Made by a program: the position numbers and the translations under genes
NCBI RefSeq assembly: GCF_019443965.1
Contig: NZ_CP040814.1
Coordinates: 124,001 to 188,000, forward strand
Source: Salinibacterium sp. M195
Lineage (GTDB): Bacteria > Actinomycetota > Actinomycetes > Actinomycetales > Microbacteriaceae
Reading direction: 5' to 3'
Length of the DNA stretch: 64,000 nucleotides
Part shown: positions 8,483-16,303 of the stretch, piece by piece
Layout: every line of letters begins with the position of its first letter
Numbering within the stretch: position 1 is the first letter of the stretch
Notes under the pieces: model-generated
What the model saw: the letters and a program-made list of their open reading frames with translations, nothing else
What the model was told of the DNA's origin: nothing
The model's database searches: none

Positions 8483-9187
8483 ATGACAAACGTATTGATG
8501 GTCCTCTCGGCAGCGTCCTACTTGACGCTCGCTGACGAAACGCAACACCCCACCGGTGTGTGGGCAGAAGAGCTCCTTGAGCCATACCGCATCTTCACCG
8601 AAGCCGGTTGGAAGGTTCAGGTAGCCAGCCCAGCAGGTGCGGCCCCCACTTTTGACGCCGCAAGCCTTAGCGAAGGCGGCGTTGGCTCTGCCGAGCGCCT
8701 CGCTGACTTCGAGGCCCGCATCGCTGACCTCCAGCCTGTGCTGCAGCATCCACTGCGCTTGGATGCCGTGAATGCCGGTGACTACGACGTCATCTTCTAC
8801 CCTGGAGGCCACGGCCCCATGGAAGACCTCGCCGTCGACGAAGACTCTGGGCAGCTCATCGTAGAAGCCGTGAAAACAAACACGACTCTCGGCGTGCTGT
8901 GCCACGCTCCCGCAGCCCTCCTCGCTGCGAACGACAAGGCAACAGGCGAATGGGTTCTCAAGGATCGCAAGATGACCGGCTTCGCGAACAGCGAAGAAGA
9001 GCTTGCCGGTCTCGCCGATAAGGTCAAGTGGCTCGTCGAGAGCCGACTCGTTGAGTTGGGTGCTGACTACTCGAAGGCGCCGGAGCCTTTCGCTCCGTAT
9101 GTCGTCGTTGATGGCGCCCTGTACACCGGCCAGAACCCGGCATCATCCGTTGCCGTTGCCGAGCGCATCGTCGCCGATAAGTCATAG
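8483..9187 (+). CDS. DJ-1/PfpI-family class I glutamine amidotransferase-like protein
   Basis: 234 residues with the Hsp31/DJ-1-like fold signatures. FYPGGHGPMEDL lies in the middle, and the nucleophile elbow GVLCHAPAAL carries Cys140 followed by His. Relatives act as glyoxalase III, protein deglycases or chaperones under carbonyl stress; which applies here cannot be told. AAGGAG lies upstream of the ATG. The gene is followed 50 bases later by a quinone/alkenal reductase and diverges from a TetR gene, which suggests a small detoxification operon. Confidence 0.9.
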   Translation: MTNVLMVLSAASYLTLADETQHPTGVWAEELLEPYRIFTEAGWKVQVASPAGAAPTFDAASLSEGGVGSAERLADFEARIADLQPVLQHPLRLDAVNAGDYDVIFYPGGHGPMEDLAVDEDSGQLIVEAVKTNTTLGVLCHAPAALLAANDKATGEWVLKDRKMTGFANSEEELAGLADKVKWLVESRLVELGADYSKAPEPFAPYVVVDGALYTGQNPASSVAVAERIVADKS

Positions 9188-9237
9188 CGACCACACACTT
9201 CCCGCTTTTCACACTCTAAAAACCTCAAGGAGATTTC

Positions 9238-10242
9238 ATGACTACCGTTACAAGCACCCAATGGCAGCTCGCCTCACGCCCTACCGGCGTTCCAACCACT
9301 GAGAACGTCGTGAAGGTTCAGCTCGAACTGCCTGAGCTCGCTGATGGCGATGTTCGCGTACGCAACACGTTCCTCTCGGTCGACCCCTACATGCGCGGAC
9401 GCATGAATGAAGGTCGCTCGTACGTTGCGCCCTTCAACCTCAACGAGACCATGGGCGGCGCAGCCGTTGGTGAAGTCGTCGAGTCGAACGACGCATCGCT
9501 TCCTGTCGGCACGCTGGTTCAGCACCAGCTCGGATGGCGCGACGTCGCGCAGGCTCCTGCTGGTCAGTTCAAGGCGCTCCCCGACGTTCCCGGTATCTCG
9601 CCTTCGTTGTTCCTCAGCGTTCTCGGCATCACGGGAATCACCGCCTGGACTGGTCTGACTCAGATCGCGCACATCAAGGAAGGCGACACCGTCTTCGTTT
9701 CTGGCGCCGCGGGTGGAGTTGGCACCATGGTCGGCCAGATTGCCCGTCTCCTCGGCGCAGCACGCGTCGTCGGTAGCGCCGGCACCGACGAGAAGGTTGC
9801 CCTCCTCACGAGCAAGTACGGCTACGACGCCGCTTTCAACTACAAGAATGGCGACGTTGCTGGCCAGCTGGATGCTGCGGCACCCGACGGAATTGATGTC
9901 TACTTCGACAACGTGGGTGGCGAGCACCTCTCAGCAGCTCTCGGCGCGTTCAAGGACGGCGGCCGCGTCGCAGTGTGCGGCGTCATGTCGCTCATCAACG
10001 GCAAGGACGAGGGCATCAAGAACAGTTCAAACATCGTGACGCGTGGCTTGACCATCAAGGGCTTCACCATGGGCAGCTACTTCCACCTCGCACCAGAGTT
10101 CGGTGCAGCGATGCAGGGGTGGCTCGGCGAAGGCAAGATCGTGTTCGACGAAACCATCACCGACGGCATCGACAACGCGCTCGACGCCTTCAACGGCATG
10201 ATGAACGGCGCAAACATTGGCAAGGCGATCGTTCGCCTGTAG
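9238..10242 (+). CDS. NADP-dependent zinc-free MDR oxidoreductase (alkenal/curcumin-reductase type)
   Basis: 334 residues of the medium-chain dehydrogenase/reductase superfamily, leukotriene B4 dehydrogenase-like branch. It has the N-terminal signature SVDPYMRGRMN, the nucleotide-binding motif GAAGGVGTMVGQIAR (around residue 157) and VYFDNVGGEHL. Structural zinc cysteines are absent, as expected for this branch. Members reduce the double bond of alpha,beta-unsaturated aldehydes and ketones with NADPH. AAGGAG sits six bases before the ATG. It is probably co-transcribed with the DJ-1 gene under the TetR regulator. Confidence 0.9.
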   Translation: MTTVTSTQWQLASRPTGVPTTENVVKVQLELPELADGDVRVRNTFLSVDPYMRGRMNEGRSYVAPFNLNETMGGAAVGEVVESNDASLPVGTLVQHQLGWRDVAQAPAGQFKALPDVPGISPSLFLSVLGITGITAWTGLTQIAHIKEGDTVFVSGAAGGVGTMVGQIARLLGAARVVGSAGTDEKVALLTSKYGYDAAFNYKNGDVAGQLDAAAPDGIDVYFDNVGGEHLSAALGAFKDGGRVAVCGVMSLINGKDEGIKNSSNIVTRGLTIKGFTMGSYFHLAPEFGAAMQGWLGEGKIVFDETITDGIDNALDAFNGMMNGANIGKAIVRL

Positions 10243-10297
10243 CCCTTTCGTAACTGCCGACCCGAACGGCACACAACACACACCTCGTGTGAAATAG

Positions 10298-10329
10298 AAA
10301 TGCCCCGCAGCTGACGCTGCGGGGCATTT
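10298..10329. terminator. Bidirectional intrinsic terminator
   Basis: A 14-bp perfect stem (AAATGCCCCGCAGC, 10298-10311, with 10316-10329) around a four-base loop. It is GC-rich inside, with A/T ends on both sides, and lies between the convergent reductase and leucine-rich-repeat genes. Confidence 0.9.
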
Positions 10330-10346
10330 CTTAACTAACGCGCGAG

Positions 10347-11591
10347 TCAGGCCATCCGTCGTCGCAACACGATTCCGGCGGCGAGAAGCAACGCGGCCAG
10401 TACCCCGATCGGCAGAAGCGGAGCTGAGCTGCCAGTTGCAGCGAGCATCGGCTCGGCATCCGCAGCAGCGGCAGCAACCGTCCAGCCAGCGAATAATGTG
10501 GTGTCGGCGGCGATCACCGTGCTGAAGTCCGCGAGGGTAGTCAGCGCAGCATCCGTGTACCAGCCAGAGAATGTGTAGCCGGATGCCGTGGGCTCAGCGG
10601 GAGCCGCCATGGCGGTACCAAACGGCACGTCTGTCGGCGCAATTGCCGCTCCGCGACCGGAGAGGTCAAACGTCACGATGGGGTTCGGCACGGCGTTGTA
10701 GCCCTGCCAGGTGGGGGTGGTGAATCCCGCTGCGGCTGCAGGATCAGCGAACACACTGGAGTAGTGCACAACGATCGACGGTGATCGGCCCAAGGATCCA
10801 TCCGAACCCGCAGCGAAGAATGCGGTGGGAGCGGCACCGAGGAATACAACATCGGCCAGCGAACCATTGTCCGCAAATGCCCGGCGGTCGATGCCTGTAA
10901 CGGATGCCGGGATAGTAACGGTGGTGATCTCGTTCTCGTAGAATGCATACAGCTTGATGTCGACAAGGGAAGCGCCCAACGTCACCGACGTGAGGGAATT
11001 GTCGCTGAAAGCGTACTCACCCATCGTGGTGACAGAATCCGGAATCACGACGGTTTCTAGATCGTTGTCCTCAAACGCGTCATCTCCGATAGTTTCTACC
11101 GAATTCCCGATAGTCACGGTCGTCAATTTGTTGTAGTTGAAAGCAGAATCGCCGATAGACGTCACCGAGTCGGGGATCACTACAGAAGCTAGGAAGTTGG
11201 CTTCAAATGCGGAGTTGCCGATAACTTTGACACTGTTCGGAATAACGACCGACGTGATCTTTACATCCCTGAACGAGGTGGCGCCAACGGCAACCACAGG
11301 GTAAGTCTCGCCCGCGAACGCGACTGACGAAGGGATATCGGCGTCGAAGCCGCCGCTGGCGATTGTTACATCGTAACTGGTGACGGTAGCCCCAGCGGCA
11401 GGGTCAGAATCGTCCGCAGAAAACGTCATCCCATCCTCGGTGAATGAGACGGCAGCTGCGTAGGCCGGGGTTGCGGCGAGAGCGGACCCAGCCAATACCA
11501 AGACTGCTGCGACGATGGCCGCGGCGATTCGCGATGTCCTGTTCGCTGGCCGGAGGGCGATCGGCGCGGGGCTATAGGCAGCAATACTCAT
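10347..11591 (-). CDS. Secreted BspA-like leucine-rich-repeat surface protein with LAATG sorting signal
   Basis: 414 residues from the ATG at 11591; a GTG at 11603 is the alternative. An N-terminal signal peptide (AAAIVAAVLVLAGSALA) precedes six or seven LRR_5/BspA-type repeats of about 23 residues with the pattern VVIPDSVTSIGDSAF (roughly residues 85-240). An InlB B-repeat-like module follows (SGYTFSGWYTDAALT, about 325-345). The C-terminus has LAATG, a hydrophobic segment and RRRMA, as in class E sortase substrates of actinobacteria (LAXTG). It should therefore be a cell-wall-anchored protein. Function is unknown; adhesion is typical of such domains. Confidence 0.85.
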   Translation of the reverse strand: MSIAAYSPAPIALRPANRTSRIAAAIVAAVLVLAGSALAATPAYAAAVSFTEDGMTFSADDSDPAAGATVTSYDVTIASGGFDADIPSSVAFAGETYPVVAVGATSFRDVKITSVVIPNSVKVIGNSAFEANFLASVVIPDSVTSIGDSAFNYNKLTTVTIGNSVETIGDDAFEDNDLETVVIPDSVTTMGEYAFSDNSLTSVTLGASLVDIKLYAFYENEITTVTIPASVTGIDRRAFADNGSLADVVFLGAAPTAFFAAGSDGSLGRSPSIVVHYSSVFADPAAAAGFTTPTWQGYNAVPNPIVTFDLSGRGAAIAPTDVPFGTAMAAPAEPTASGYTFSGWYTDAALTTLADFSTVIAADTTLFAGWTVAAAAADAEPMLAATGSSAPLLPIGVLAALLLAAGIVLRRRMA

Positions 11592-11745
11592 AATCAGATC
11601 CACAATCGGTTCGGGTCACACACTGGTGTTCTTAAAATTCGGCGCAGAGCGTGAGTAGAACCGACCCGGCTAACCCTATCGGTTGCGCGCAATCAGTATC
11701 GTCTCTCAACCAAGTGTTCTAGCTAGACTGCGAATGCTCCTCTCA

Positions 11746-12549
11746 TCAACTCGTCAGAGCGGGGATGATCGCCCCCGAGAACACTTGCCACGCTAGCGCG
11801 GTTTTCGCGACCAGGCTGAGCGTGATGTAAGTGCGCTCACCCCGCAAATAGCTTTTCCATTTGCCGATCTGCTTGTACTGCAGCCACTGATTGATGGCGA
11901 ACGTGTTGAAGAACACGAACAGCGAGATCACGATGCCGACGACGAATCCTGGGGCCGCTACCTCATTCGCGCTACCAGGGCGCAGGAAGTAAATCAGGAT
12001 GATGATCCAGGGCACAACGCCAACCATCGACCCGAAGACGAACGGCAGCATCCCACCAGATCCGGGCTGTTCGTACTTCTCCTGTAGCGCTCCGAAGAGG
12101 ATCATCGCGGCGTTTACGGCGAAGACGGAAAATAGCGCGGCGATGTCGGTCACGCCGTTAATTGCCAAGATCAGCCAGATCATGATGGATGAGCTGAGGG
12201 AGTATTCCGTCCAGCGAAAGTAATTGCGGCGTTCCAGAAGGCCAGTCTTGTAGCGGTCGAAAAACAACGGGCTAGAGATGAGGAAGTGGAAGAACGCGCT
12301 CAGGCCGAGGAACGCAACGACTCCAATGCCGATGTTGACCTCAAAAACGGTGACGCGCTCGGGTGGTATCGGCGCGCCGGGAGGGCCAGCCAAATAGTCC
12401 GCGGTGACGGCGAACAACACTTGGGAGCTGAGCATCGTGAGCACGATCGCGAATCCGATCGCCTGCAGAAGATGCAGACTGCCAGCGACAATATTGTAGA
12501 TGCGCAGCCGGTCGACCTGCTGCTCTGGAGAATAGGTCTTCGTTGACAC
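11746..12549 (-). CDS. Heliorhodopsin
   Basis: 267 residues from the GTG at 12549 (AAAGGGAA upstream); an in-frame GTG at 12579 would add ten residues. Seven hydrophobic segments are present. Helix 3 has FRWTEYSLSSSIMIW with the putative counterion E115. Helix 7 has SLVAKTALAWQVF with the retinal Schiff-base lysine K249. The spacing of 134 residues between them equals E107-K241 of heliorhodopsin 48C12. Heliorhodopsins sit with the N-terminus inside the cell and have a slow photocycle; sensory or enzyme-modulating roles are proposed. No retinal-synthesis gene lies nearby. The next gene downstream, 154 bases away, is the LRR surface protein. Confidence 0.95.
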   Translation of the reverse strand: MSTKTYSPEQQVDRLRIYNIVAGSLHLLQAIGFAIVLTMLSSQVLFAVTADYLAGPPGAPIPPERVTVFEVNIGIGVVAFLGLSAFFHFLISSPLFFDRYKTGLLERRNYFRWTEYSLSSSIMIWLILAINGVTDIAALFSVFAVNAAMILFGALQEKYEQPGSGGMLPFVFGSMVGVVPWIIILIYFLRPGSANEVAAPGFVVGIVISLFVFFNTFAINQWLQYKQIGKWKSYLRGERTYITLSLVAKTALAWQVFSGAIIPALTS

Positions 12550-13040
12550 GGGAATTCCCTTTGACGGTGTGGCTGTCACGTTAGCGCATCCCTAGTCACC
12601 GAGGAGGTTATCCGATGCCAATAAATGGAGGATATTCCGGTTCGCCTGGTTTCTCTCCCGTTTCTACATCGAGGGCTGTCACCATGTGCGGAGAGCGGGA
12701 GTCCTGACTTGATAGGGGCAGCTATATCACCGCCGTCGGCGTCGGCCGGATGCGACACTATCGCTACGCGAGTTTCTGGATGATTCGCCGCAAGTTCCGC
12801 GAGACGAGAGGGACTTGTCAATGAATCGCGTGCCTTATGGATAGGGCTGAAGTGCGTCATATAGAGAGTCTCTCGGGCGCTTAGGGACAAACGGAGCTGA
12901 GTTACCCCTAGCTACAGGGCAAGAGTCCATGAATTGGTCTCCGCCTCGGAGAGGCCGCATTCGACGCTGGCGCGAAATTCCGCCCAGAACCTAATTCATT
13001 TCTTGTCGCCGGGAACGAGCACCTGCGGCTATGGCTATGG
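12550..13040. other. Long non-coding gap upstream of heliorhodopsin
   Basis: About 490 bases between the acetyltransferase stop and the heliorhodopsin start, both on the minus strand. The only open frames show no recognisable family and no codon pattern like the neighbours. The gap must hold the heliorhodopsin promoter; I could not fix it by eye. A short tandem repeat lies at 13027-13048. Confidence 0.5.
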
Positions 13041-13048
13041 CTATGGCT
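13027..13048. repeat. GGCTAT tandem repeat
   Basis: Three GGCTAT units plus GGCT, overlapping the stop codon of the acetyltransferase (TAG at 13041-13043 on the minus strand). Confidence 0.8.
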
Positions 13049-13607
13049 GAAAAGTGCCGGCGATGAACGAGAGGGAGTCGCCACTCCGCGAAATCTGGCG
13101 GAAGCCTAAGCGCTCCGCAAGCGCAATCGAGGCCACGTTATTCTCTTCAATTACCGCGACCAACCACTGAACTTTCACTCTCGTGAATGCAAATTCCATC
13201 ATTGCCGCAGCAGCCTCACCGGCGTAACCCTGACCGTACTGGTCAGGATGCAAAATCCAACTGATTTCGGCTGACCGACTCGAGAGCGCTACCGAACGCA
13301 AGTGAAGAGATACGTCACCGATGAGCTCACCCTCATGTTCGATGGCAAGAGCCAGGAAGTCATCGGCCTGCTTGAGCACAACATGTTTGGTGCGGTGCTG
13401 CAGGTGCGCATAGGACTCGATGCGCGTGCGCTCGGGCCAGGAGGTGAATTCCTGCACATCCGACGACGATTGAATTTCGAACCACCGTGTTGCGTCGTCA
13501 ATGCGGTGCGGGCGCAATCTCAGTCGTTCGGTCTCCAGCGTCGGCGCCGCAATGGCGCGTTCCAGAGAGGAACCGCGGATGAAACGGGGGCGTTGGGCAA
13601 AGCGCAT
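13041..13607 (-). CDS. GNAT-family N-acetyltransferase (RimJ/RimL type)
   Basis: 188 residues. ETERLRLRPHRIDDA is the typical opening of the RimJ/RimL-like Acetyltransf_3 branch. The acetyl-CoA loop appears as DQYGQGYAGEAAAAMMEFAF, followed by VIEENNVASIALAERLGF. Such enzymes acetylate the N-terminus of ribosomal proteins or small molecules; the substrate cannot be predicted. GGTGGAA lies nine bases before the ATG. It stands alone upstream of the heliorhodopsin gap and ends inside a GGCTAT repeat. Confidence 0.85.
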   Translation of the reverse strand: MRFAQRPRFIRGSSLERAIAAPTLETERLRLRPHRIDDATRWFEIQSSSDVQEFTSWPERTRIESYAHLQHRTKHVVLKQADDFLALAIEHEGELIGDVSLHLRSVALSSRSAEISWILHPDQYGQGYAGEAAAAMMEFAFTRVKVQWLVAVIEENNVASIALAERLGFRQISRSGDSLSFIAGTFQP

Positions 13608-13829
13608 CGGTCAGTTCCACCCTGCGAGGCGCCAAAAAGGCGTAGTAGCGATCGGAGTAGAAGTGATATCCATACGAAAAGAAAACCACTAGTTTCTATG
13701 AATTTCACATGAGTAAAATGAGGAATTTCCGAGTTGGTTCCGGCGTGGAAGGTCCGGGGCAGCAGGAAGACAACCCCGGGCGGGCAGTACTGCCGGGGCG
13801 AGACACCACCATGATGGCGGTACGAGTTG
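13608..13829. other. Gap between the acetyltransferase and the first transposon end
   Basis: No convincing gene. The stretch includes an AT-rich part near 13680-13725 that could hold the acetyltransferase promoter, then GC-rich sequence up to the TGGCGGTTTCATTC end at 13830. Confidence 0.4.
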
Positions 13830-13908
13830 TGGCGGTTTCATTCAATTGAAAAAGTCCTGATCAGGAACCGCAGTTTGCGAAAGCGCGGAAACCGATTCCA
13901 GGCTAAGC
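13830..13908 (+). repeat. Transposon left end, copy 1
   Basis: It begins TGGCGGTTTCATTC followed by AATTGAA, and 56 bases after the TTTCATTC block carries CCGATTCCAGGCTAAGC. The same two blocks recur at the same 56-base offset at 14840-14918. TGGCGGTTTCATTC is the exact inverse of 14822-14835, so together they look like terminal inverted repeats. Confidence 0.75.
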
Positions 13909-14236
13909 CGCGAATCGCTCCAGTACCAGCCGACATCCCAGCAGTCCGGCCCGAATAGTTCCGCAGCTTTGAAAATCTAAAAAAGGGGACTGCTGAAGGT
14001 TTGGTCACACCGAGCAGCACATCCTCGCGTCGAGGTTCACTCGACGGTGGATTGCGCACCGGATCAGGAGAAACCTGCGCCTGCCTCAATCGACCGTATC
14101 GAATGTGCTCACCAGCAAAAGCGCGGAATCATTTCACCGCGACGCACCACACAGCCAACGCAGCTACTACTGCCCCACGCTCCCGGTCGGGAAACATAGG
14201 ACTCGGCGTGCGCGCCATACCGCGCTGGCCGCGACC

Positions 14237-14380
14237 TTAGGTGAAGAGGCTCACACCACCTGGACCAACCAGCAGTCCCACGACGATGAGCACAATGCCC
14301 CAGAGTAACTGGCGGCGAACGAGCGCGACAATGCCAGCAATAACGAGAACTGCCGCAATGATCCAGAGAAGTGTTGCCAT
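14237..14380 (-). CDS. GPGG-motif small transmembrane protein
   Basis: 47 residues, too short for most gene finders. It starts at the ATG at 14380 with AAGGGAG eight bases upstream. It has two hydrophobic segments (LLWIIAAVLVIAGIVAL and LLWGIVLIVVGLLV) joined by a short basic turn (VRRQ), then the GPGG motif shortly before the end (GPGGVSLFT). Small proteins of this pattern are common in actinobacteria; their function is unknown. It lies between the ends of the deleted transposon copy, so it is either captured cargo or chromosomal sequence between unrelated ends. Confidence 0.75.
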   Translation of the reverse strand: MATLLWIIAAVLVIAGIVALVRRQLLWGIVLIVVGLLVGPGGVSLFT

Positions 14381-14453
14381 GGTGTTGCTCCCTTTCGTTA
14401 GGCTCCGACGACGTTACGCCTACAGCCAGGTCGGGTCTGGTGATGAAACTGTA

Positions 14454-14465
14454 CCCCCCCCCCCC
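14454..14465. repeat. Homopolymer of twelve C
   Basis: A run of twelve cytosines about 75 bases upstream of the small membrane protein gene. Such tracts can vary in length by slippage, or may reflect a sequencing error. Confidence 0.85.
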
Positions 14466-14514
14466 ATTCGGGCTCTGACCACCGTATTTCATCCAAATTG
14501 TCGCGGTGATAACC

Positions 14515-14724
14515 GCGACGGCAAGGGCGCCACGACCGATCTCGCGGGAAGCGCTCCGGCCGCGGGTTTAGCTCGAGCTATCTCGTGCCCGCCCTCGCTA
14601 TCAGCTCATTCAACCTGCGCTCAATAGCCACATTCATCCTGAAGCTCAGGGACGTGGCCATCGAAAAGCCCATCCGCGCACGCCGTCGAAAAGACGAGCA
14701 CAAGCGTCCCCTGGCTCGGACAGG
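14515..14724 (+). pseudogene. Remnant of the IS4-type transposase (internally deleted)
   Basis: The translation near 14515-14545 gives DGKGATTDLAG, matching DGKGAKTDVAG of the intact transposase at 24544. From about 14545 the sequence matches the intact gene from about 26097 to its C-terminus: ALAISSFNLRSIATFILKLR here against ALAISSFNLRSIAAFILKLR there. The roughly 780 bases between these points in the intact gene are missing and the frame is broken. It is a dead copy whose right end survives next to it. Confidence 0.85.
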
Positions 14725-14840
14725 ATCCGCGACCAAAAGAGCAGTCCTGATGGACCGCGAACCGACAGACCTCATCAGGATCTTCGCGCTCAGTCAATTG
14801 AAGGAAGAATGCGGCTTCAAAGAATGAAACCGCCAACTGT
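14724..14840 (+). repeat. Transposon right end, copy 1
   Basis: 117 bases matching 26402-26518 over the same length. The last 88 bases (14753-14840) differ at a single position. It contains TCAATTGAAG and ends GAATGAAACCGCCA (14822-14835) plus ACTGT. The left end of the second copy starts immediately after ACTG. Confidence 0.85.
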
Positions 14841-14918
14841 GGCCCTTTCATTCAATTGAAGTGGCCTTGCAATCATTGGGCACTTTTCGCTTTGGCCTGA
14901 CCCGATTCCAGGCTAAGC
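14840..14918 (+). repeat. Transposon left end, copy 2 (left boundary of the cargo island)
   Basis: TGGCCCTTTCATTC followed by AATTGAA, then CCGATTCCAGGCTAAGC at 14902-14918, with the same spacing as copy 1 at 13830. Two of the first 21 bases differ from copy 1. It abuts the right end of copy 1, separated only by ACTG. Confidence 0.72.
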
Positions 14919-15126
14919 ATAGGTTTTTTCCGCTGCCCGATTCGTTGGCGAACGGGATGAAACCTTTCGAGTGCGTGCGCCCTACACGGCAGATCAGCAC
15001 ACTGTGCTTGAGTTGTCGAAAGCTCAGACACCGCCTGCCGACCCAATTCTTGGCACGCCCGACGTCGTCCCTCAACACTCAGGCAAAAAGGAGCGACTAA
15101 GAGGCTCAATTCGATTAGGAAGATAT

Positions 15127-15960
15127 ATGAGCGCTTCGACGCCGAACACTCCGAGAGAGACGCTCAACGGGGTTTTCGCGGCCCTAGACCTAGTAATCGA
15201 TGATGGTTTGCGCGCGCTGGAGCGAAACAACGGTCAGGTTTCGGCATCGAAGGCGGGCCGTCTGGCTGTGGCGATGAGAGGAACGACGCTCCTCCAAGCC
15301 GGTCAGCTTCTACTTGAGGAAGGCCACTGGGAGGTCGCGGCAGGCGTTGCCCGGCAAATGTTCGAATTGCTTATAAATGTCGAGCACCTTCTTGCTCAGC
15401 CTGATGAAGACGCCGCTTGGGCCGATTACAAAAATTTTGCCATGGCCGCGGATTTGCAGGCGCGGAGGCGAGCAATGACCTTTGCGATGGGGGATGGATA
15501 CCAAGATTCAGATGACTCTGCTGCTGACCTTGATGAATGCTTAGCGTTAGAGGTGTTCGATCAGTTTCGTGACCGGCATCAGAACATTCGCGACAGTTGG
15601 AGCGGAAAGTCAGCCTACAAACTCGCGGAGCAATCGAGCAGAAGCGAGCGGCTTCGGCAGTACCAGTACTATTACCGCACTTGGTCAGCACAGGCTCATG
15701 CAGGCCCGTCATCGATTATCGAATCCTTAGTTCCGCACTCTGCGGCTGGAGCAGTAGAAGATTTCACCGGGCGCACCATCCGAGAGACTTTGCATCTAAT
15801 CGCCATGCTGATTCTTCTTTTCAGCGACCTAGTTATCGCTCTCGACATTCTCGCTCCTTCGACGCACGAAAGAATCTCATCGTGGCGTCAAGCAATGCAA
15901 GACGCAATCTACGAGTGGAGAACTGGAGGTCGCGGTGAGCCGAGCGCCCAAGAGAGCTGA
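15127..15960 (+). CDS. DUF5677-like helical protein (HEPN-like)
   Basis: 277 residues from the ATG at 15127 with AGGA six bases upstream; the open frame extends further back without a ribosome site. The protein is mostly helical. A central YQYYYRTWSAQAHAG segment (about residues 180-195) resembles the YR..S..H pattern of DUF5677 and similar HEPN-like families, and a hydrophobic helix follows (LHLIAMLILLFSDLVIALDI). Some HEPN proteins are RNases in defence systems, but no clear Rx4-6H active site can be claimed here. It is the first cargo gene inside the left end of the island. The family call is from memory of its pattern. Confidence 0.6.
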   Translation: MSASTPNTPRETLNGVFAALDLVIDDGLRALERNNGQVSASKAGRLAVAMRGTTLLQAGQLLLEEGHWEVAAGVARQMFELLINVEHLLAQPDEDAAWADYKNFAMAADLQARRRAMTFAMGDGYQDSDDSAADLDECLALEVFDQFRDRHQNIRDSWSGKSAYKLAEQSSRSERLRQYQYYYRTWSAQAHAGPSSIIESLVPHSAAGAVEDFTGRTIRETLHLIAMLILLFSDLVIALDILAPSTHERISSWRQAMQDAIYEWRTGGRGEPSAQES

Positions 15961-15967
15961 TTCGCGC

Positions 15968-16213
15968 TTACGCGTCGTAACCCTTCCAATACAACGCTTC
16001 CGGCTTCAGATCAAAGGGTTTGTCGTCGCCCAAGTTGATCGTGACTTCCACACTACGGTCGAATCCCTGGCCTGCTGGATAAAAAGCATAAGGCTGGGGG
16101 CTTTGGGACCCCTCCAAAATTGACATCTTGACTGCTAGTATTTTCTGCGCCTCGACGTGTGTCACCGAGTACGTCTGGTCATCGTAGGTCAAGGTCCAAT
16201 TTGAGTTCGGCAT
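15968..16213 (-). CDS. Hypothetical protein, 81 residues
   Basis: A small acidic protein starting at the ATG at 16213 with AGGA about eight bases upstream. It opens NSNWTLTYDDQTYSVTHVEA and ends ALYWKGYDA; no family is recognised. It converges on the DUF5677-like gene, leaving only seven bases between the stops. It could be a partner or inhibitor of a neighbour, but nothing in the sequence proves this. Confidence 0.5.
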   Translation of the reverse strand: MPNSNWTLTYDDQTYSVTHVEAQKILAVKMSILEGSQSPQPYAFYPAGQGFDRSVEVTINLGDDKPFDLKPEALYWKGYDA

Positions 16214-16303
16214 GTAGGCATCCTATCTTCAGGACAACACACCAATGATGGACTGGGGCTCGCGCGACAGACTCGGGGTCCTTGGATAAGACAGAATAGT
16301 GTC

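Noticed and set aside
12576-12890. 104-codon minus-strand frame upstream of heliorhodopsin
   Set aside because: No recognisable domain, a composition unlike the neighbours and no clear ribosome site; it also overlaps the alternative heliorhodopsin start.
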